Source of the DNA: Geoglobus sp.
Lineage (GTDB): Archaea; Halobacteriota; Archaeoglobi; Archaeoglobales; Archaeoglobaceae
Length of the DNA: 8,984 bases
Assembly (NCBI GenBank): GCA_027019885.1
Contig: JALUWC010000348.1
Coordinates: 1 to 8,984, forward strand
Direction: 5' to 3'
This document shows positions 6,290 to 8,984 of the stretch, piece after piece; positions within the stretch are counted from its first letter, which is position 1; each line of letters starts with the position of its first letter. The notes under the pieces were generated by a model. It saw only the letters and a program-made list of their open reading frames with translations. It was not told the origin of the DNA and did no database searches. The position numbers and the translations under genes were made by a program.

Positions 6290-6960
6290 ATCTGAAAGAA
6301 CTTGAGCAGATTCAGAAGAAAATAGCGGAAAAGGTGAGAATTGAAAAACTGAAAAAGATAGAATATGTTGCCGGTGTCGATCAGGCTTTTTTCAGGGCTG
6401 GAGATGAAGAATACATAGTCTCCTCAGCCATTCTGATGAGCTTTCCAGATCTCAGGGTTGCTGACAGTAAAAGTATTGTTGAGAAGGTCAAATTTCCCTA
6501 CATTCCAACATTTCTGATGTTCAGGGAGAGCAGACCTGCAATTAAAGTTCTGAAAGAGATTCTCAGAGAGAACTCAGTTGTCATGGTTGACGGAAGCGGT
6601 TTAGCCCATCCAAGAAAATGCGGTCTTGCCACATACATTGGTGTGAAGCTTGAAACTCCAAGCATAGGGATTACCAAGAAAAAGCTGTTTGGAGATATTA
6701 AAGGAAATGAAGAGATCAGAATGATGTTTGTTGATGACATGCATGTTGGATACGAGCTTAAAACATGCAAGAGATGCAAGCCAATCTATGTCTCTGTCGG
6801 AAACCTGATAACTCCTGAGGAAGCTCTGGATATTGTTCTTAGATGCCTGAAAGGATACAAGCTCCCTGAGCCAGTAAGAATTGCCGATAAACTTTCAAAA
6901 GAAAAGAAATCAGAGTATTTCTCCAATCTGAACTCCTCCCTCAAAAGGTGGATGAGATGA
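6286..6960 (+). CDS. nfi: Endonuclease V (deoxyinosine/inosine-specific)
   Basis: A 224-residue protein with the complete endonuclease V signature. Asp32 is in AGVDQAF, Glu81 in FPYIPTFLMFRESRPAI (70-86), and Asp102 in VDGSGLAHPRKCGLATYIGV (101-120). Lysines follow in GITKKKLFG (128-136), and SVGNLITPEEAL is at 170-181. Asp32, Glu81 and Asp102 have nearly the spacing of the catalytic metal ligands of characterised bacterial enzymes. The enzyme nicks the strand at the second bond 3' of deoxyinosine in DNA (some homologues prefer inosine in RNA) and is active in the cytosol with Mg2+. The start overlaps the sepS stop (ATGA), so it is the last gene of the operon. A CxxC pair (C161, C164 in KTCKRCKP) is additional to the core motifs. 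Its final 17 codons overlap the 3' end of the oppositely oriented RHH gene. Confidence 0.94.
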   Translation: MNLKELEQIQKKIAEKVRIEKLKKIEYVAGVDQAFFRAGDEEYIVSSAILMSFPDLRVADSKSIVEKVKFPYIPTFLMFRESRPAIKVLKEILRENSVVMVDGSGLAHPRKCGLATYIGVKLETPSIGITKKKLFGDIKGNEEIRMMFVDDMHVGYELKTCKRCKPIYVSVGNLITPEEALDIVLRCLKGYKLPEPVRIADKLSKEKKSEYFSNLNSSLKRWMR

Positions 6961-7761
6961 GGTCACAATAACGGCAGTCGCAGGACAGGAGCCATCAATT
7001 TCCCTCACCATTCTCAGCCTTCCGCCTGCAATTGATGATGCATAGAGACAGGCGTTTTTGAGCCCATCACCCTTAACAGGGAAAATCGAGCTTACCTCTC
7101 CCTCAGAGACCATGCTTGCAAGCTTTTCAAAGACTTTGATATCAGGCAGGTCTTCGCTGAGAAGCTCATCTCCACTCATAATTCTGCCATAAAGATATAT
7201 TCTATCCCCCCTCTTGGGTATATTCTTGGTTCTCATATCTCTCAGCCCAGCAACTGTTGAAACGAAGAAGCTCTGATCTGTTCTACCTATATCCTCATTT
7301 TCAGCCAGAATTGCTCTTCCTTTGAAGAATCTCGTGAAATTTCTGTAAAATCTTACAGAGTAATCAAGATCATTCCCTGTTGAGATTTTAACAGCGAGAG
7401 GTTTCATGAATCTGCACAAACTTTCAACTCTTATCTGCCACGCCATTATCTCTGCAACTCTCTCTAAACCTGCTTTCAGCCAGTCAGTCTTTTTCTCCCC
7501 TATGCCCCCATAGACCACGCTGAAAATTGTCAAAGAGAGATAGTTACCGAGATCGAGTGAAATTGAATTCCTCTCCTCATACACCTCAAGCTCTGGCGAG
7601 ATGACGGAGGGCTTGAAGTAATATCCAAGGTTATCAATCAGAGAGAGATACAGAGTTAATGCCTGCCTTATCACCTCACTCCTCGAAACAAGCATCTTTG
7701 ATGCTATCCTGTCTATTCTTTCGACAAGTTCATTGTTAAGCCTTAGATTTACAATCTTCAT
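6910..7761 (-). CDS. Ribbon-helix-helix (CopG-type) regulator with a long, possibly PurM/AIR-synthase-like C-terminal region
   Basis: A 283-residue protein. Residues 2-41 form a clear ribbon-helix-helix DNA-binding domain: strand IVNLRLNNEL, helix VERIDRIASKM, turn LVSRSEV, helix IRQALTLYL. The rest is far longer than in NikR or ordinary CopG regulators. Residues 150-195 (GRTDQSFFVSTVAGL, then PKRGDRIYLYGRI) resemble the segment of PurM/HypE/ThiL/SelD proteins where G-D-T..S..V.V.G is followed by KPGD.I...G. Residues 222-246 (VSSIFPVKGDGLKNACLYAS) resemble the start of their C-terminal domain. The N-terminal GDDAA-type ATP motif of active enzymes is absent, so any such domain would be a sensor, not an enzyme. 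The RHH call is firm; the PurM relation is tentative. ATG 7761 is preferred over the one at 7785 because a TATA box lies 26 bases upstream and RHH strands begin here. It is divergent from fdhD across 39 bases. Confidence 0.82.
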   Translation of the reverse strand: MKIVNLRLNNELVERIDRIASKMLVSRSEVIRQALTLYLSLIDNLGYYFKPSVISPELEVYEERNSISLDLGNYLSLTIFSVVYGGIGEKKTDWLKAGLERVAEIMAWQIRVESLCRFMKPLAVKISTGNDLDYSVRFYRNFTRFFKGRAILAENEDIGRTDQSFFVSTVAGLRDMRTKNIPKRGDRIYLYGRIMSGDELLSEDLPDIKVFEKLASMVSEGEVSSIFPVKGDGLKNACLYASSIAGGRLRMVREIDGSCPATAVIVTSSHPPFEGGVQIGEIL

Positions 7762-7775
7762 CGAAAGTTTTTTGG
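7762..7775 (+). promoter_or_regulatory. Probable fdhD promoter (BRE plus weak TATA)
   Basis: CGAAA followed by GTTTTTTGG resembles a BRE plus a poor TATA box, centred about 30 bases before the fdhD ATG at 7801. The match is weaker than at the other promoters in this window, and it abuts the start codon of the divergent RHH gene, so it may need an activator or be weak by design. Confidence 0.35.
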
Positions 7776-7781
7776 GTTGAG

Positions 7782-7792
7782 CCAATTAAACC
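7782..7792 (-). promoter_or_regulatory. TATA box of the RHH regulator gene
   Basis: The - strand reads GGTTTAATTGG, with TTTAATT centred 26 bases from the ATG at 7761, fitting leaderless transcription. A short inverted repeat GGTT-N10-AACC (7775-7778 and 7789-7792) overlaps it and could be an operator, but arms this short also occur by chance. Confidence 0.5.
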
Positions 7793-7800
7793 TTTCTGGA

Positions 7801-8469
7801 ATGAAGATCATTGAGATAGGGGAGAGACTTGAGATAGGCAGGGAGATAGAGCTGAAGATAATTGCTGGAGGCAGAGTCATAAGGGTCTTCTGCACCCCAG
7901 CACACCTTGAAGAGCTTGTAACTGGATTTCTGCTTTCAGAGGGTCTTTCAAAAAATCCAGATGTGATAGTTGAGGGTGATGTGGCTGTTGCTCAATCAGA
8001 TGTCAATTTCACAACCTCCATAAACTCGTCAGGCTGTGCGGGGATTTATGTTGATGAACCTCTGGGAAGAATAGTTCCTGAGGTGAAATTCAGAGTCGAT
8101 GAAGTTATGAAATTCATCCCTGAGCTTGAGGAGGACTACTACAGAAGGACAAGAGCTTATCACACTGCCCTTATAGTTCAGAATGGTGGAGAATTCGTTA
8201 AGTCCTACGATGTTGGCAGACACAACGCCGTTGATAAAACCATAGGAATGGCTTACAGAAAGAACTTTCAGTTCCACAGATCATTTCTTATTCTTTCAGG
8301 AAGAATAACTGCAGGAATAGCAAAGAAAGCAGTGAGAGTAGGGATTCCTTTAATTGTTTCAAAGGCGTCAATACTCGATTCAGCAATTGAGCTGTGCAGG
8401 AATTATGGTCTGTCTGCCATCTCAATTGCGAGCGGGATAGCAGTGAACAGTGGAGCTATACAGGTTTGA
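7801..8469 (+). CDS. fdhD: Formate dehydrogenase accessory sulfurtransferase FdhD
   Basis: A 222-residue FdhD, short compared with the roughly 260-280 of bacterial proteins. Conserved parts are LVTGFLLSEGL (39-49), NSSGCAGIY (75-83), HTALIVQNG (121-129), the hallmark YDVGRHNAVDKTIG (136-149), LILSGRITAGIAKKA (163-177) and IPLIVSKAS (182-190). FdhD carries sulfur from a cysteine desulfurase to the molybdenum or tungsten bis-MGD cofactor, needed for formate dehydrogenase activity, in the cytosol. The usual CxxC loop has only Cys79 here, the position normally seen as CGxCG being SGCAG; one essential Cys can suffice, so I still expect function. ATG 7801 is chosen because the conserved text starts there and the upstream extension to 7777 runs through the promoter region. 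It diverges from the RHH gene and overlaps the DtxR gene by 14 bases at its 3' end. Confidence 0.92.
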   Translation: MKIIEIGERLEIGREIELKIIAGGRVIRVFCTPAHLEELVTGFLLSEGLSKNPDVIVEGDVAVAQSDVNFTTSINSSGCAGIYVDEPLGRIVPEVKFRVDEVMKFIPELEEDYYRRTRAYHTALIVQNGGEFVKSYDVGRHNAVDKTIGMAYRKNFQFHRSFLILSGRITAGIAKKAVRVGIPLIVSKASILDSAIELCRNYGLSAISIASGIAVNSGAIQV

Positions 8470-8984
8470 GCAGAATATACTTCACCATTTCTTTGTTTAT
8501 GGAGAGCTCAATCCCATCAACCACGATGCTTCCTTTCTCAACCATCAGCCTTGATCCCGGAATCAATCCAACTTCTTCAAATGCCCTTGGGGCAGAGACT
8601 ACTTTATACTCCCCATCAAGGGCTTTTATCGCCGAAACAACTGAACTCTCGCATTCTTCACAAATCTCGCACTCAAACGATATTATCCTGCAGATCTTTT
8701 CAAGGGCGTCCTCATCTGCCACATGCTCAAGAGTGCAGCTCAGTCTATCGGATATCTTTTCATCAATGCCAAGAAAATCCTCAAAAAACTTTCTGAATAT
8801 GTGATACGCCTTTTTTATCCTATCTGCAATCTCAAAACCCTTTTTTGTAAGAATTGCGCCTCTGTATGGCTGATATTCAACATACCCCATACCGCTCAGC
8901 TTGTTAAGCATTTCCGTAACGCTTGATGGCTTGACATCAAGCCTTTCAGCTATCTCCTTTGTTTTAGCAACTCTGCCCGATTTC
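8456..8984 (-). CDS. DtxR-family metal-dependent transcriptional regulator (partial, start beyond window)
   Basis: The reading frame is open to the window edge, giving 176 codons without the start. The sequence before the first internal ATG (8911) is clearly part of it: RVAKTKEIAERLDVKPSSV is the DtxR helix-turn-helix, continuing into LNKLSGMGYVEYQPYRGAIL and LTKKG, the wing. Then comes the dimerisation/metal region, with SCTLEH (8723-8740) supplying Cys, Glu and His like the C-x-x-E-H metal ligands of DtxR/IdeR; MntR-type proteins carry Glu at the Cys position. The Cys therefore leans towards iron. An added CEICEEC (8651-8671) comes next, and the end (about the last 50 residues) is an FeoA-like SH3 domain. 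Such proteins bind Fe2+ or Mn2+ and repress uptake genes in the cytosol; the target is not visible. The gene converges on fdhD, overlapping by 14 bases. Confidence 0.9.
   Translation of the reverse strand, partial: KSGRVAKTKEIAERLDVKPSSVTEMLNKLSGMGYVEYQPYRGAILTKKGFEIADRIKKAYHIFRKFFEDFLGIDEKISDRLSCTLEHVADEDALEKICRIISFECEICEECESSVVSAIKALDGEYKVVSAPRAFEEVGLIPGSRLMVEKGSIVVDGIELSINKEMVKYILLKPV

Noticed and set aside
7762..7785. RHH protein start at the upstream ATG (7785)
   Set aside because: It adds eight residues unlike an RHH strand, and the TATA box for this gene would then overlap its own coding start.
8394..8804. 136-codon + strand frame opposite the DtxR gene
   Set aside because: Ser-rich reading of the antisense strand with no recognisable domain; the - strand frame has the DtxR helix-turn-helix, metal ligands and FeoA-like end.
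1..8984. CRISPR array, tRNA gene, insertion sequence or phage-like cassette
   Set aside because: I found no regularly spaced repeat, no tRNA cloverleaf with a T-loop consensus, no transposase and no flanking direct or inverted repeats; composition is even across the window.

Overview
This window looks like archaeal chromosome from a euryarchaeon, most likely one of the Archaeoglobales (Archaeoglobus, Ferroglobus or Geoglobus type), with a methanogen as the alternative. The strongest marker is a full-length O-phosphoseryl-tRNA(Cys) ligase (SepS), an enzyme essentially confined to methanogens, Archaeoglobales and relatives. Supporting signs are a His-type (sulfide-using) Thi4, a classical endonuclease V, a DtxR-family regulator, heavy use of AGA/AGG for arginine, and TATA boxes about 24-28 bases ahead of start codons, as expected for leaderless archaeal mRNAs. 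The species call is inference.

Left part (1-2772): the tail of an MTA/SAH-deaminase-type amidohydrolase enters on the + strand and meets a small membrane protein of unknown function on the - strand. Beyond it is a VUT/YhhQ 7-deazapurine transporter, also on the - strand. The transporter diverges from a + strand cluster made of a LysE-family exporter, the thiazole synthase Thi4 and a 42-residue cysteine-rich zinc-finger protein. The two directions appear to share one symmetric TATA element with a start codon 23-24 bases to each side.

Middle (2748-6960): a frameshifted nucleotidyltransferase remnant precedes a tightly overlapping operon, gatC-gatA-sepS-endonuclease V. It joins two indirect aminoacyl-tRNA routes: amidation of misacylated tRNA by GatCAB (gatB is not here) and charging of tRNA(Cys) with phosphoserine by SepS. 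The last gene is an inosine-specific nuclease.

Right part (6910-8984): a ribbon-helix-helix protein with a long, possibly PurM/AIR-synthase-like C-terminal region is transcribed towards endonuclease V and overlaps its 3' end by 51 bases. It diverges from fdhD (formate dehydrogenase sulfur carrier) across only 39 bases. fdhD in turn converges, with a 14-base overlap, on a DtxR-type metalloregulator whose start lies beyond the window.

Most of the window is ordinary, compact archaeal chromosome. I see no CRISPR array, insertion sequence, tRNA or rRNA. The parts most worth a second look are the RHH/PurM-like regulator, the zinc-finger microprotein, the broken nucleotidyltransferase, the sepS-gatCA linkage, and the extra CxxCxxC motif in the DtxR protein.
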